Assembly: GCA_035609245.1 (NCBI GenBank)
Contig: CP141202.1
Coordinates: 992,001 to 1,056,000, forward strand
Reading direction: 5' to 3'
DNA: 64,000 nucleotides
DNA from: Bacteroidales bacterium MB20-C3-3
GTDB lineage: Bacteria; Bacteroidota; Bacteroidia; Bacteroidales; UBA932
In this document: piece after piece, positions 26,431 through 36,278 of the stretch
Position numbering within the stretch: position 1 is the first letter of the stretch
Layout: each line of letters opens with the position of its first letter
Program-made: the position numbers and the translations under genes
The notes under the pieces: generated by a model
Seen by the model: only the letters and a program-made list of their open reading frames with translations
Databases searched by the model: none
What the model was told of the DNA's origin: nothing

Positions 26431-27648
26431 ATGGGTGATACATTTGTAAAAAGGCTCAAAGGGGATAAGGTGATATGGGTAATAGTAATTGCCCTCTCCC
26501 TGATATCTATTGCAGCTGTCTATTCATCAAGCAGTTCGCTTGCGTTTAGAGAGGATAGGAGTACATTTTTCTATCTGATGAAGCAACTTAGATTTGTAAT
26601 TTTGGGTCTTACTGCATTGTATATATGCTCCAGAATTCCATTGGGATGGTACAGGATGCTCTCATATATGGGCATGATTCTCAGTATTGGGCTGCTTATT
26701 GCGACAATGCTTATTGGAAGTAAAATTAACGATGCAGAGAGATGGATCACAATCTTTGGAGTCTCTTTTCAACCCAGTGAGATCGCAAAAATCACCACAA
26801 TGCTCTACCTGGCTAAGGTGCTGGAAGATCACAAATTTGAGACATTCAAAGAGTTTTTAATATGGGTTGTTGCTCCTCTGGGTCTGGTACTTGTGCTGAT
26901 TCTAAATGGCAGTGCATCAACTGCTCTTGTACTCGGAGGGCTCTCTTTTCTGGTTCTGATTGTAGCTGGAATAAAAAGCTCTCATCTGTTCAAGTCAGCC
27001 GGTATAGCAACTGCTCTTATTGCAGTGATTTTCCTTGCCCATATAGCATTTGGATTCTTCCCAAGGATATCAACAATGATATCCCGTGTTAAGAATTTCA
27101 CCAACGAAAAGCAGATTGAAGACCACCTCTCACCTCAGGAAAAACAGCGGATTCTGGACAAAACTTTCCAGGCAGATATGGCCAAAATAGCCATTGCATC
27201 ATCAAAAGGTATAGGGAAGGGTCCCGGTAAAAGCACCCAAAGATATGTCTTGCCTCACCCCTATTCAGATTTTATATATTCAATCATTGTTGAGGAGTGG
27301 GGTCTTGCAGGCGGAATAACTGTTCTGCTTTTGTATATATCTTTTCTTTACCGGTGTATTGCGATTGCACGGGGGTGCACAAAAATCTTCTCAGCCATCA
27401 CGGTAATCGGCCTGGGGCTTCTTATAACATCTCAGGCAATGCTGCATATTTTGGTCAATGTCAGTATACTTCCTGTGACAGGACACACCCTGCCGTTAAT
27501 CAGTCTGGGGGGAACATCCCTGATAATTATGAGCTCTGCTTTTGGAATTATTCTGGCAGTTAGCAGAAGTGTAGAAAACACCAAATGCGTTACGCCGGAC
27601 CAGCCAATCACAGAACTACAAGAGGGAGAGGAGGCCCTTGAGCTATGA
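26431..27648 (+). CDS. ftsW: Septal peptidoglycan glycosyltransferase FtsW
   Basis: A 405-residue SEDS-family polytopic protein with about ten TM helices, which polymerises lipid II at the septum together with FtsI. The segments SFQPSEIAKI (SEDS signature), RYVLPHPYSDFIYSIIVEEWG and TGHTLPLISLGGTSLI are characteristic; the long periplasmic loop holds the region before YVLPHP. FtsW, not RodA, by its place between murD and murG. Its stop overlaps the murG start (ATGATG). Confidence 0.95.
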   Translation: MGDTFVKRLKGDKVIWVIVIALSLISIAAVYSSSSSLAFREDRSTFFYLMKQLRFVILGLTALYICSRIPLGWYRMLSYMGMILSIGLLIATMLIGSKINDAERWITIFGVSFQPSEIAKITTMLYLAKVLEDHKFETFKEFLIWVVAPLGLVLVLILNGSASTALVLGGLSFLVLIVAGIKSSHLFKSAGIATALIAVIFLAHIAFGFFPRISTMISRVKNFTNEKQIEDHLSPQEKQRILDKTFQADMAKIAIASSKGIGKGPGKSTQRYVLPHPYSDFIYSIIVEEWGLAGGITVLLLYISFLYRCIAIARGCTKIFSAITVIGLGLLITSQAMLHILVNVSILPVTGHTLPLISLGGTSLIIMSSAFGIILAVSRSVENTKCVTPDQPITELQEGEEALEL

Positions 27649-28760
27649 TGAGTCCAAAAAGAATAATAATTAGCGGAGGAGGAACAGGTGGCCATATTTT
27701 TCCTGCAATATCGATAGCCAATGAGATTATTAAAAAAAGTCCTGAAAGTAAGATTCTCTTTGTTGGGGCTTTGGGGAAAATGGAGATGGAGAGAGTTCCG
27801 GAGGCTGGATATGAGATTGAAGGGCTACCTGTTGCAGGGTTGAAAAGAAAATTTTCCTTTTCGAATTTAATGTTACCATTCAAAGTAATGGAGAGTTTAA
27901 GAAGAGCGGGTAAGATACTTGACAGATTCAAACCGGATGTTGTGGTGGGAGTTGGTGGTTATGCCAGTGCTCCTCTTCTTTGGATGGCAGGAAAAAGAGG
28001 CATCCCCTATCTTATTCAGGAGCAAAACTCGTATGCAGGACTGACAAACAGAATCCTTTCAAAAAAGGCCTCTGTAATATGTACTGCTTACGAAGGGATG
28101 TCAAAGTTTTTTCCTGAAGATAAGATTTTGGTCACAGGAAATCCTGTCAGAGAGGGCATCAAACTAACAACTGCAGAACTCAAGGCTCAGGGGAAAATAC
28201 ATTTTGGAATAGCTCCTGAAGAGAGACTCCTTCTTGTAACGGGTGGTAGTCTTGGAGCAAGAACTCTGAATACAGCTGTTCAGGAGTGGATTAAACAAAA
28301 CGAGAAGTGCCGGTTCAGAATACTATGGCAAACGGGAAAGTTTTATAAAGAGGAGATGGACAAATTCATTAATGAACACCAGAGAGATTATGTAAAACAC
28401 TATGCTTTCCTGGAGAGGATGGATCTTGCAATTGCAGCAGCCGATGTTATTATAACAAGAGCGGGTGCAGGGACAATATCTGAGTTGAGTATAGCCGGTA
28501 AAGCCTGCATATTTGTCCCCTCCCCTATGGTTGCTGAAGATCATCAGACTCACAACGCTATGACATTAGTCAACAATGGAGCAGCTATGATGATTAAAGA
28601 CTCTGAATCAGATGTTTATTTAATGAAAACAGCATCAGAACTTATTGAAGACAAACTAAGAATTGAGGAACTAGAGGAGAAGATTAAGCAGATGGCATAT
28701 ACAGATGCTTCCTCAATTATTGTGAATGAAGTATTTAAACTTGCAAAAAGAGACAAATGA
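27645..28760 (+). CDS. murG: UDP-GlcNAc:lipid I N-acetylglucosaminyltransferase MurG
   Basis: A 371-residue GT28 peripheral membrane glycosyltransferase that turns lipid I into lipid II. Glycine-rich loops ISGGGTGGHIFPA near the N-terminus and TGGSLGAR in the middle, the VVGVGGYASAPLL segment and the UDP-GlcNAc-binding ITRAGAGTISEL and PSPMVAEDHQTHNA motifs are intact. Start is the ATG at 27645 overlapping the ftsW stop; ATG 27648 is the alternative. Its stop overlaps the murC start (ATGA). Confidence 0.96.
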   Translation: MMSPKRIIISGGGTGGHIFPAISIANEIIKKSPESKILFVGALGKMEMERVPEAGYEIEGLPVAGLKRKFSFSNLMLPFKVMESLRRAGKILDRFKPDVVVGVGGYASAPLLWMAGKRGIPYLIQEQNSYAGLTNRILSKKASVICTAYEGMSKFFPEDKILVTGNPVREGIKLTTAELKAQGKIHFGIAPEERLLLVTGGSLGARTLNTAVQEWIKQNEKCRFRILWQTGKFYKEEMDKFINEHQRDYVKHYAFLERMDLAIAAADVIITRAGAGTISELSIAGKACIFVPSPMVAEDHQTHNAMTLVNNGAAMMIKDSESDVYLMKTASELIEDKLRIEELEEKIKQMAYTDASSIIVNEVFKLAKRDK

Positions 28761-30130
28761 AAAGAGTCTATCTTATAGGTATCGGAGGCATTGGGATGAG
28801 TGCACTGGCGCGTTATTACAAACACGCAGGATCTCTGGTAGCGGGGTATGACCGTACTCCCGGTAAAATTACTGCAGAACTTGAGAAAGAGGGAATAGAC
28901 ATACACTTTGAAGATAATATTGATCTTATTCCTTCAGAGATAAGATTCAATACAGATGATACTCTGGTGATATATACACCTGCCGTACCGGCGGATCTTA
29001 AAGAGCTTGTCTATTTCATAGATGGCGGATTCAGGCTTGTAAAGAGGTCACTGGCACTGGGTGAGGTAGCTGCATCAAAAAAAACTCTGGCAGTTGCCGG
29101 AACACACGGCAAGACATCTACATCTACTCTTCTTGCTCATATAGTCACATCTTCCGGGAAGGGCTGTACAGCATTCCTTGGTGGAATATCCAAAAACTAC
29201 CACACTAATCTGCTCCTGTCAAAAGGGGAGTTTCTTGTGGCTGAAGCTGATGAGTTTGACAGATCATTTTTGCAATTGTGGCCTGATACTGCAATAATAA
29301 CTTCAACAGATGCAGATCACCTGGATATATACAGCAATCATAAGAATATAAAAGAGGCCTTCTCAGAATTTGCATCCCAGATAAAACCAGGGGGGAATCT
29401 GATTATAAAAAACTCCCTGGAACTTGATAAGAGTCTGAATGAAGGTGTAAAGCTCTATACATACTCTTTTGACAAAGGAGGAGATTTTCATGCAGAGGAT
29501 ATTAAACTGCTGAGCGGTGGATACTTCAGCTTTACGCTGGTACACCCTGAAGGCAGAATAACAGATTGCAGGGTAGGCATTCCGGGCTGGGTTAATGTAG
29601 AGAACGGCATAGCAGCATCCGCTGCCGCATTACTTAATGGTATTGATGAAGAGAGCGTAAAGATTGCTCTTAATTCATTTGCAGGGGTGGAGAGGAGATT
29701 TGACATACATATAAACACCCCTTCAATAGCATATATCGATGATTATGCACACCATCCAAATGAAATATCAGCAGCAATCAGTTCAATAAGAGACATTTTC
29801 CCCGGGAGAAGACTTACAGGGATATTCCAGCCACATCTTTACACCCGAACCCGTGATTTTGCAGAAGAGTTTGCTAAAAGCCTGGACAAGCTTGATGAGC
29901 TGATTCTTATGGATATTTATCCGGCCAGGGAGCTTCCAATAGAGGGGGTAAATTCGGAAATGATACTAAATATGATGTCCCTTGAAAAGAGAAGAGTTGT
30001 AAAGAGAGAAGATTTACTGGATTATGTCAGCTCAACAGAGCCGGATATACTCATAACATTTGGTGCTGGAGATATTGACAGATTTATTGACCCGCTGACA
30101 GAGATGCTCAAAAAGAGATACAATGTTTAA
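28757..30130 (+). CDS. murC: UDP-MurNAc:L-alanine ligase MurC
   Basis: A 457-residue Mur ligase, the first amino-acid-adding step. N-terminal IGIGGIGMSALARYY Rossmann motif, P-loop GTHGKTSTST, EADEFDRSFL, SDADHLD-like central motif (STDADHLDIY) and C-terminal DDYAHHPNEI and FQPHLYTRT are all present. Translationally coupled to murG (ATGA), and its last 8 bases overlap ftsQ. murB and ddl, which often follow murC elsewhere, are absent here. Confidence 0.96.
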   Translation: MKRVYLIGIGGIGMSALARYYKHAGSLVAGYDRTPGKITAELEKEGIDIHFEDNIDLIPSEIRFNTDDTLVIYTPAVPADLKELVYFIDGGFRLVKRSLALGEVAASKKTLAVAGTHGKTSTSTLLAHIVTSSGKGCTAFLGGISKNYHTNLLLSKGEFLVAEADEFDRSFLQLWPDTAIITSTDADHLDIYSNHKNIKEAFSEFASQIKPGGNLIIKNSLELDKSLNEGVKLYTYSFDKGGDFHAEDIKLLSGGYFSFTLVHPEGRITDCRVGIPGWVNVENGIAASAAALLNGIDEESVKIALNSFAGVERRFDIHINTPSIAYIDDYAHHPNEISAAISSIRDIFPGRRLTGIFQPHLYTRTRDFAEEFAKSLDKLDELILMDIYPARELPIEGVNSEMILNMMSLEKRRVVKREDLLDYVSSTEPDILITFGAGDIDRFIDPLTEMLKKRYNV

Positions 30131-30944
30131 AAAGATTCTCATATATACAGGATATACTCTGCTGTTAGCAGCACTCTCTGCTTACTTCTTTTTCTCGTAT
30201 AAACTGGAGAAGAGCGAAAGCGACAAAGTTGTTTGCAAAAGGATTGATATTTCAATCCTGGATAGTACTGTAAACAGATTTGTAAGCAGTGAAGAGATTG
30301 GGGAGCTGATACGAGAGCAGGGAATTACCGCTGGAGAGAGCAAAATAAAACACATTAATCTGCACGAACTTGAGAATATGCTTAACAACAGAACAGCTGT
30401 AAGAGTATCTCACACAAACTATAATGGTAAAGGAATTCTGTTCGTTAAAATTGAACAAAGAAGACCGGTTTTAAGGCTCGAAACAGAGAACGGAGGGTTC
30501 TACCTGGATGATTCCGGATATATTTTCCCTCTTGTTAAGACATTTACCTCATTTGTGCCGGTTATTACAGGAAACATTCCTCTCTCAATTGTACCGGGCT
30601 ACAGAGGCAGAGTTAAAGAGAACAAGGAGTGGTGTGATCAGATACTGGCTCTTGGAAAATATATTGACAAAAATGAACTGATCAATGCACAGATAGAGCA
30701 GATTGATGTTGACGAAAAGGGGGATTTATTTATAATTCCAAGAATAGGGCAGCATGAGATTGCCTTTGGAAAACCTGACAATATTGAGTCAAAATTTAAA
30801 AAATTAATGGCATTTTATGAACACATAATTCCAAATGCCGGATGGGACATGTACAGTACAATAAACCTTCAGTACACAGATCAGATTGTATGTACTAAAA
30901 GAGATATTAAAAATACCAAAACGATAAATAAAGAAAATACCTGA
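30123..30944 (+). CDS. ftsQ: Cell division protein FtsQ
   Basis: A 273-residue bitopic division protein: a short cytoplasmic N-terminus, TM helix at about 6-26 and a periplasmic part with a POTRA-like region (about 38-110) followed by the FtsQ beta domain. It links FtsL/FtsB to the divisome. Sequence is divergent from proteobacterial FtsQ; the call rests on topology and position between murC and ftsA. It overlaps murC by 8 bases and ftsA starts 4 nt downstream. Confidence 0.87.
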   Translation: MFKKILIYTGYTLLLAALSAYFFFSYKLEKSESDKVVCKRIDISILDSTVNRFVSSEEIGELIREQGITAGESKIKHINLHELENMLNNRTAVRVSHTNYNGKGILFVKIEQRRPVLRLETENGGFYLDDSGYIFPLVKTFTSFVPVITGNIPLSIVPGYRGRVKENKEWCDQILALGKYIDKNELINAQIEQIDVDEKGDLFIIPRIGQHEIAFGKPDNIESKFKKLMAFYEHIIPNAGWDMYSTINLQYTDQIVCTKRDIKNTKTINKENT

Positions 30945-30948
30945 ATAT

Positions 30949-32292
30949 ATGAAAACTTACACAGCAGCAATTGACCTGGGCACAACAAAGGTTGTGAGCC
31001 TGGTTGGAGAGAAGAGCGAATCCGGCTATAAAATTATCTCTTTTCATGAGGCACCCTCTAAGGGAATAATGAGAGGGGAAGTTGTAAATATCCAGAATGT
31101 TCTGGATTCACTGATGCCCACTCTTGATGAAATAAAGAGCGAGTGCAGCGTAGATATTAAGGAGGTGTATGTTGGAATAGCAGGTCAGCACATCAGGTGT
31201 TCAGATGAGGGTTGTAAAAGGAACAGACAGAGGCCTGATAATCTTATCACCCAGGAGGAGATTGATGAGATGAAGGAGGAGATGTACAAAACAAGAGTAA
31301 ATGCAGGGGAGAAAATTCTGCATGTAATTCCACAAAGCTACAATGTTGATGACCACATTGGCCAGACAGAAGTTGTGGGTATGGTTGGCAGCCAGATAGA
31401 GGGGAACTATAAGCTTTTCATAGGAAGGACAAATTCTGCCGAACATAGTAAGTCAGTAATAAACAGAGCAAATCTTAAACTAAAGGAGCTGGTTCTGGAA
31501 CCTGTCGCATCTGCCCTGGCAGTACTTTCTGAAGAGGAGATGGAGATGGGTGTTGCAATGATTGATATCGGAGGGGGAACAACTGATTTGTTGGTGATAG
31601 AAAATAATATAATCAGGCATACTGCAGTAATACCTTTTGGAGGCAACTCAATCACAGAAGACCTAAAGCAGGGGTGCGGAGTCTCCTCAAGAAATGCTGA
31701 GCAGATGAAAATACAGTATGGATCTTGTATCACCGAATATGCTCCTGATAATAAAACGGTAATTATCCCCGGCATGAACGGAGCAAACTCAAGAGAGGTA
31801 TCATTTAAGGTTATTGCCAGCATAATAGAAGCGAGAGTTGCCGAGATTGTGGAAGCTGTTATGTATGAAATAGAGCGTTCAGGTTTCCAGGAAAAATTAC
31901 ACGCCGGCATCGTTCTCACAGGCGGCGGATCTCAACTTGCTCATATCTGTAACTATGTGAGTTACAAGACAGGATACGAGACAAGGATTGCCTCTCCAAA
32001 TAATAATATTACCTTTGACTCGCCTGAGGGTGTTAACAAGCCGAGCTCATCAACAGCGGTGGGACTCCTTATATATGGCTGTGAAAAGATGAGAGAGGCG
32101 GAGAATGATTTTGCAAGTGCAAACATTATGAAAGAGACTACACTCTTTAGTGAGGAGCAGCTTGTAAGTGCAGTAGTTGAGCAAAAGCCGGCACAAAAAG
32201 CACCTCAAAAGAAACAAAAGAGAGGACGGTTTTTTGACAACTTTAAGGTTAATATTGGCACCTTCTTTGATTCAGGAGACAACGAAGCATAA
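30949..32292 (+). CDS. ftsA: Cell division protein FtsA
   Basis: A 447-residue actin-like ATPase that tethers FtsZ to the membrane and recruits later divisome proteins. The phosphate-1 motif AAIDLGTTKVVSLVG, the phosphate-2 MIDIGGGTTDLLV and the adenosine motif VLTGGGSQL are intact, with the SHS2/1C domain in between. The C-terminus carries a basic amphipathic segment with paired phenylalanines (GRFFDNF, GTFFDS) suited to membrane binding, but extended by a few residues past it. Located directly upstream of ftsZ, 6 nt apart. Confidence 0.95.
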   Translation: MKTYTAAIDLGTTKVVSLVGEKSESGYKIISFHEAPSKGIMRGEVVNIQNVLDSLMPTLDEIKSECSVDIKEVYVGIAGQHIRCSDEGCKRNRQRPDNLITQEEIDEMKEEMYKTRVNAGEKILHVIPQSYNVDDHIGQTEVVGMVGSQIEGNYKLFIGRTNSAEHSKSVINRANLKLKELVLEPVASALAVLSEEEMEMGVAMIDIGGGTTDLLVIENNIIRHTAVIPFGGNSITEDLKQGCGVSSRNAEQMKIQYGSCITEYAPDNKTVIIPGMNGANSREVSFKVIASIIEARVAEIVEAVMYEIERSGFQEKLHAGIVLTGGGSQLAHICNYVSYKTGYETRIASPNNNITFDSPEGVNKPSSSTAVGLLIYGCEKMREAENDFASANIMKETTLFSEEQLVSAVVEQKPAQKAPQKKQKRGRFFDNFKVNIGTFFDSGDNEA

Positions 32293-32298
32293 GTAAAG

Positions 32299-33693
32299 AT
32301 GAAAGATTATATACCGGTTAATTGGGAATCTAACGGCTCAATCATTAAGGTGATTGGTGTTGGGGGCGGCGGTGGAAATGCCGTTAGCCAGATGTTCCAG
32401 CAGGGCATCAAGGATGTGGATTTTATGATCTGCAATACAGACACTATGGCTCTTAAGAACAGCCCTGTCCCTGAAAAGATTCAGCTGGGCCATGACCTTG
32501 CAAAGGGTCTTGGTGCAGGGTGTGATCCTGAGAGAGGAAGAAGCGCCGCTCTTGAGTCTATTGACACAATTAAAGCATCTCTCTCCGGACAGACTGAGAT
32601 GGTATTTATAACTGCAGGAATGGGAGGTGGCACCGGCACAGGAGCCGCTCCGGTAATTGCAAAACTCGCTAAAGATCTTAATCTTCTTACAGTAGGAGTT
32701 GTTACCTTGCCTTTCAGAGATGAGGGGCAGGAGTTTCTTAAGAGAGCTGTTGTGGGGATAAAGGAGCTGGAGAAATATGTAGACTCGCTTCTTATTATTG
32801 ATAACCAGAAAATCTATAAGATTTTTGGAGAACTTAATATATTTGAGGCCTTCCCAAAATCAAATTCAGTTCTTAATTCAGCTGTAAAAGGTATAGCAGA
32901 AATTATTACCAGACCAGGGTTCATCAATGTTGACTTCGCAGATGTTAAGATGATTATGCAGAACAGCGGAATGGCCTTGCTTGGAACCGGCACTGCAGAG
33001 GGAGACAACAGAGCAATAAGAGCAGTTGAGGAGGCATTCTCCTCTCCTTTGCTGAATGATTATGACCTTAAAACTGCAAAGGGTGTTCTTGTAAATATAA
33101 CTTCAAGCAGCAACAATGGCCTTACAATGGCGGAGCTCTCCCAGATTATGGACTACATTAAGGAGTACACAGGGGAGAATGTTCTTAAATTTAAGAGAGG
33201 CGTTGTTAACGATCCTGAAATCGGAGAGGCTATCAGCGTAACAGTAGTTGCTACAGGATTTGATATGCATTCGTTGCCTCAGATCTCAACAGAGGGGGAC
33301 AAAATAGTTGAGACTGTTACATTAGGTGATTCTCTCAACAGTCAGCAACAACCGGGACAGGTTATTATTGATATCAAGAGTAATCCAAAAATACAGATTG
33401 AGCCTATTTCCAGAACTGAAAGAGCAAAACAACCAGCTGCACAATCTTCTCCTGCACCAGGGAGTGTGAAGACAAAACCGGCTCTGATACTGGCCCCGGA
33501 AGAGAATATAGTTGATCTGGAAAATCAGCCGGCATACATAAGAAGAAAGGTAATGATTAACAAGGAGGAGAAGGCCCCAATGCATCAGGAGAGACCAGAT
33601 AACAGAGGGGCAGATTCAATGAGGCTTGAGGAGAGAGATGGCAAGCAACATCTTCTTTCAGACAACTCATACCTCCATCAAACACAAGACTAA
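32299..33693 (+). CDS. ftsZ: Cell division GTPase FtsZ
   Basis: A 464-residue tubulin homologue forming the Z-ring. GTP-binding GGGGGNAV at 22-29, tubulin signature GGGTGTG at 109-115, and the T7-loop region are intact; the ordered core ends near residue 325. The tail is unusual next to E. coli: a PAYIRRK motif resembling the conserved C-terminal peptide lies at about 411-417, and a further 47 charged residues follow, ending SYLHQTQD. Extensions of this kind are common in Bacteroidota. Last division gene of the operon; gltX follows after 4 nt. Confidence 0.97.
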   Translation: MKDYIPVNWESNGSIIKVIGVGGGGGNAVSQMFQQGIKDVDFMICNTDTMALKNSPVPEKIQLGHDLAKGLGAGCDPERGRSAALESIDTIKASLSGQTEMVFITAGMGGGTGTGAAPVIAKLAKDLNLLTVGVVTLPFRDEGQEFLKRAVVGIKELEKYVDSLLIIDNQKIYKIFGELNIFEAFPKSNSVLNSAVKGIAEIITRPGFINVDFADVKMIMQNSGMALLGTGTAEGDNRAIRAVEEAFSSPLLNDYDLKTAKGVLVNITSSSNNGLTMAELSQIMDYIKEYTGENVLKFKRGVVNDPEIGEAISVTVVATGFDMHSLPQISTEGDKIVETVTLGDSLNSQQQPGQVIIDIKSNPKIQIEPISRTERAKQPAAQSSPAPGSVKTKPALILAPEENIVDLENQPAYIRRKVMINKEEKAPMHQERPDNRGADSMRLEERDGKQHLLSDNSYLHQTQD

Positions 33694-33697
33694 TAAA

Positions 33698-35248
33698 ATG
33701 GCGGAAAGAACAAGAGTTCGTTTTGCACCAAGTCCAACAGGTCCACTGCATATAGGTGGGGTGAGGACAGCACTTTACAACTATCTCTATGCAAAACAGA
33801 GAGGCGGAGACTTTATTCTCAGAATTGAAGACACAGATTCTCAAAGATTTGTACCCGGAGCTGAGGAGTATATTATTGAGGCTCTTGCATGGTGCGGAAT
33901 CTCTCCCGATGAGGGGGTAGAGAATGGGAAGATTGTTGAAAATCCATCTGAAAAACATAGTCATGCTCCTTACAGGCAATCACAAAGAAAACCTCTGTAC
34001 AGGAAATATGCAGAGGAGCTGGTTGAAAAGGGTTTTGCATATTATTCATTTGACTCATCTGAGGAGCTGGATAAATTAAGAGCAGAGTGTGAATCAAGAG
34101 GAGAGACCTTTACATACAACTATCAGGTCAGGGAGAGCCTGACAACCTCATTAAGACTCTCTGCTGAGGAGACTTCAAAAAGAGTTAAAGAGGAGAATCA
34201 CTGGGTCATAAGATTTAAAATGCCTGTAGACAGAGTGGTTAAAATGGTTGATATGATCAGAGGAGAGATTGAGGTGAACACCAATACACTTGACGACAAA
34301 GTGCTGTGGAAAGCCGCAGATGAACTTCCAACATATCATCTTGCCAATATTGTTGACGATCATCTTATGGAGATTACTGATGTAATCCGCGGGGAGGAGT
34401 GGCTCCCGTCACTGCCCCTGCACTATCTACTTTATGAGGCCTTTGGCTGGGATAATGAACAGCCAAAATTTGCACATCTCTCTCTTCTTCTTAAGCCGGA
34501 CGGAAAAGGGAAATTGAGCAAAAGGGATGGAGACAGACTCGGCTTTCCGGTATTTCCGCTTGAGTGGACTAACAGCGAAGGGGAGAAATCGAGAGGATAC
34601 AGAGAGGATGGCTACTTTCCTGAAGCATTTGTAAATCTACTTGCATTTCTTGGATGGAATCCGGGTACAGAACAAGAGATTTTTTCACTTGAAGAGTTAG
34701 CAGAGTCCTTCTCTCTGGATAGAGTAATAAAATCAGGTGCAAAATTTAATCCTGACAAAGCTCGCTGGTTTAATCAGGAGTATTTAAGAATGAGGAGTCC
34801 GGAAGAGTTAGCCGGTGCCTTCTCCGCTCATCTGTCAGAGAAGGGTATCTCCAGGAAAATGGATTATATTACCAATGTAGTATCCCTTCTTAAGGAGAGA
34901 GCTGTTTTTACTAAAGACTTCTGGGATCTTGGAGAGTATTTCTTTGTAAGGCCGGAAGAGTATGATCAAAATGTAAAAACAAAATACTGGAAAGAGGAGA
35001 CCCCCGGAATCCTTAAAGAGATTTCAGGAATGCTAAACTCTCTGGATGAGTTTAACAAAGAGAACATTGAGCACACACTGCCCGTGCTTATAAAAGAGCG
35101 TGGCTGGCAAATGGGGGCAGTAATGAATACGCTAAGGCTGGCACTTGTAGGTGCTTCAAAGGGTCCCGGTGTTGCCGACATCATTTCCCTGCTGGGAAAA
35201 GAGGAGAGCATAGCCAGGATTGATAAAATTATTAAACTTTTTGCCTGA
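33698..35248 (+). CDS. gltX: Glutamyl-tRNA synthetase
   Basis: A 516-residue class I aminoacyl-tRNA synthetase charging tRNA-Glu. HIGH motif in PTGPLHIGG (about 15-21) and the KMSKS equivalent KLSKRDG near residue 272. It carries the Bacteroidota-type insertion after KLSKR (FPVFPLEWTNSEGEKSRGY). The start at 33698 gives MAERTRVRFAPSPTG; a longer reading from 33626 would overlap ftsZ and is rejected. It lies 4 nt downstream of ftsZ and so is probably read through from the dcw operon. Its last 17 bases overlap the convergent galE. Confidence 0.96.
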   Translation: MAERTRVRFAPSPTGPLHIGGVRTALYNYLYAKQRGGDFILRIEDTDSQRFVPGAEEYIIEALAWCGISPDEGVENGKIVENPSEKHSHAPYRQSQRKPLYRKYAEELVEKGFAYYSFDSSEELDKLRAECESRGETFTYNYQVRESLTTSLRLSAEETSKRVKEENHWVIRFKMPVDRVVKMVDMIRGEIEVNTNTLDDKVLWKAADELPTYHLANIVDDHLMEITDVIRGEEWLPSLPLHYLLYEAFGWDNEQPKFAHLSLLLKPDGKGKLSKRDGDRLGFPVFPLEWTNSEGEKSRGYREDGYFPEAFVNLLAFLGWNPGTEQEIFSLEELAESFSLDRVIKSGAKFNPDKARWFNQEYLRMRSPEELAGAFSAHLSEKGISRKMDYITNVVSLLKERAVFTKDFWDLGEYFFVRPEEYDQNVKTKYWKEETPGILKEISGMLNSLDEFNKENIEHTLPVLIKERGWQMGAVMNTLRLALVGASKGPGVADIISLLGKEESIARIDKIIKLFA

Positions 35249-36278
35249 TCTTTTTCTCCCAACCCCAGGCAGATCTGAAAACATCTTCAAGCGGAGTGTC
35301 GGCTTTCCAGCCGAGCACTTCGTTTGCTTTTAAAGGGTCTGCCCACACTTTTTCAATATCGCCTGCCCTTCTTCCAACAATTTTATAGGGCACCTTAACA
35401 CCTGTAGCCTCCATAAATTTGTTTACCACCTCCAGAACAGAGAGACCTCTGCCTGTGCCAAGATTGAAATACTCAATCTCTCCCGGCCTTTCACTATTCT
35501 CAATAATTCTTTCTACAGCTTTTACATGTGCCTTGGCAAGGTCACATACATAAATGTAATCTCTTATACAAGTTCCGTCCGGTGTATTATAGTCATCTCC
35601 AAAGATGCTCAACTCATTTCTGACTCCAATTGCTGTCTGGGTTACGAAAGGGAGTAAATTCTGAGGAATCCCAATAGGCAACTCCCCTATCAGCGAAGAT
35701 GGATGAGCTCCTATTGGGTTAAAATACCTTAATGCTATTGCCTTTAGCGCCCCCTTTGAGGCTTTAACAGTATCGGCCAGAATATCTTCACATATCTGTT
35801 TTGTTCTTCCGTAGGGTGAAGTAGCCGGCTGAAGCGGAGCACTCTCGTTTACAGGTAGATGCTGATTATCCGGCTGTCCGTATACAGTACAGGAGGATGA
35901 AAAAACAATACCTCCATCTCTTCCATCTCTCTGCAATTGCTCAAGAAGATATACAAGAGATCCAATATTGTTTCTATAATATTCCAGCGGTTTATCTACA
36001 CTCTCCCCTACTGCCTTAAAGGCTGCAAAATGGATTGCAGCCGTAATATCAGGATGTTCAGTGAAGAGCTTTTCCATATCACCTCTGTCAGCGCAGTCAA
36101 GCTCCATAAAAGGGTGTCTTTTCCCTGTGATTCTCTCTAATCTGGCAAGTACATCTGCAGATGAGTTGGAGAAGTTATCAACTATTACAACACTATATCC
36201 TGCTGCATCAAGTTCAACAACAGTATGAGCACCAATATAACCGGTTCCTCCCGTAACAAGTATCTTTATTTTATCCAT
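35232..36278 (-). CDS. galE: UDP-glucose 4-epimerase GalE
   Basis: A 348-residue short-chain dehydrogenase/reductase that interconverts UDP-glucose and UDP-galactose (or the N-acetyl forms). NAD-binding GGTGYIGAHT at the N-terminus, FSSSCTVYG, and the catalytic YxxxK in SPYGRTKQICED (Y near 153). The start at 36278 overlaps the stop of the aminotransferase gene by one base (TAATG); an in-frame codon four residues upstream lies within that gene. Probably works with the upstream aminotransferase in sugar-nucleotide supply for surface glycans, an inference from context. Confidence 0.94.
   Translation of the reverse strand: MDKIKILVTGGTGYIGAHTVVELDAAGYSVVIVDNFSNSSADVLARLERITGKRHPFMELDCADRGDMEKLFTEHPDITAAIHFAAFKAVGESVDKPLEYYRNNIGSLVYLLEQLQRDGRDGGIVFSSSCTVYGQPDNQHLPVNESAPLQPATSPYGRTKQICEDILADTVKASKGALKAIALRYFNPIGAHPSSLIGELPIGIPQNLLPFVTQTAIGVRNELSIFGDDYNTPDGTCIRDYIYVCDLAKAHVKAVERIIENSERPGEIEYFNLGTGRGLSVLEVVNKFMEATGVKVPYKIVGRRAGDIEKVWADPLKANEVLGWKADTPLEDVFRSAWGWEKKIRQKV

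Noticed and set aside
31407-31919. 170-codon open frame on the minus strand inside ftsA
   Set aside because: Fully within a gene with intact family motifs; low-complexity translation typical of an antisense shadow and no promoter.
33557-33979. 140-codon minus-strand frame across the ftsZ-gltX junction
   Set aside because: Antisense to two well-supported genes; no coding character.
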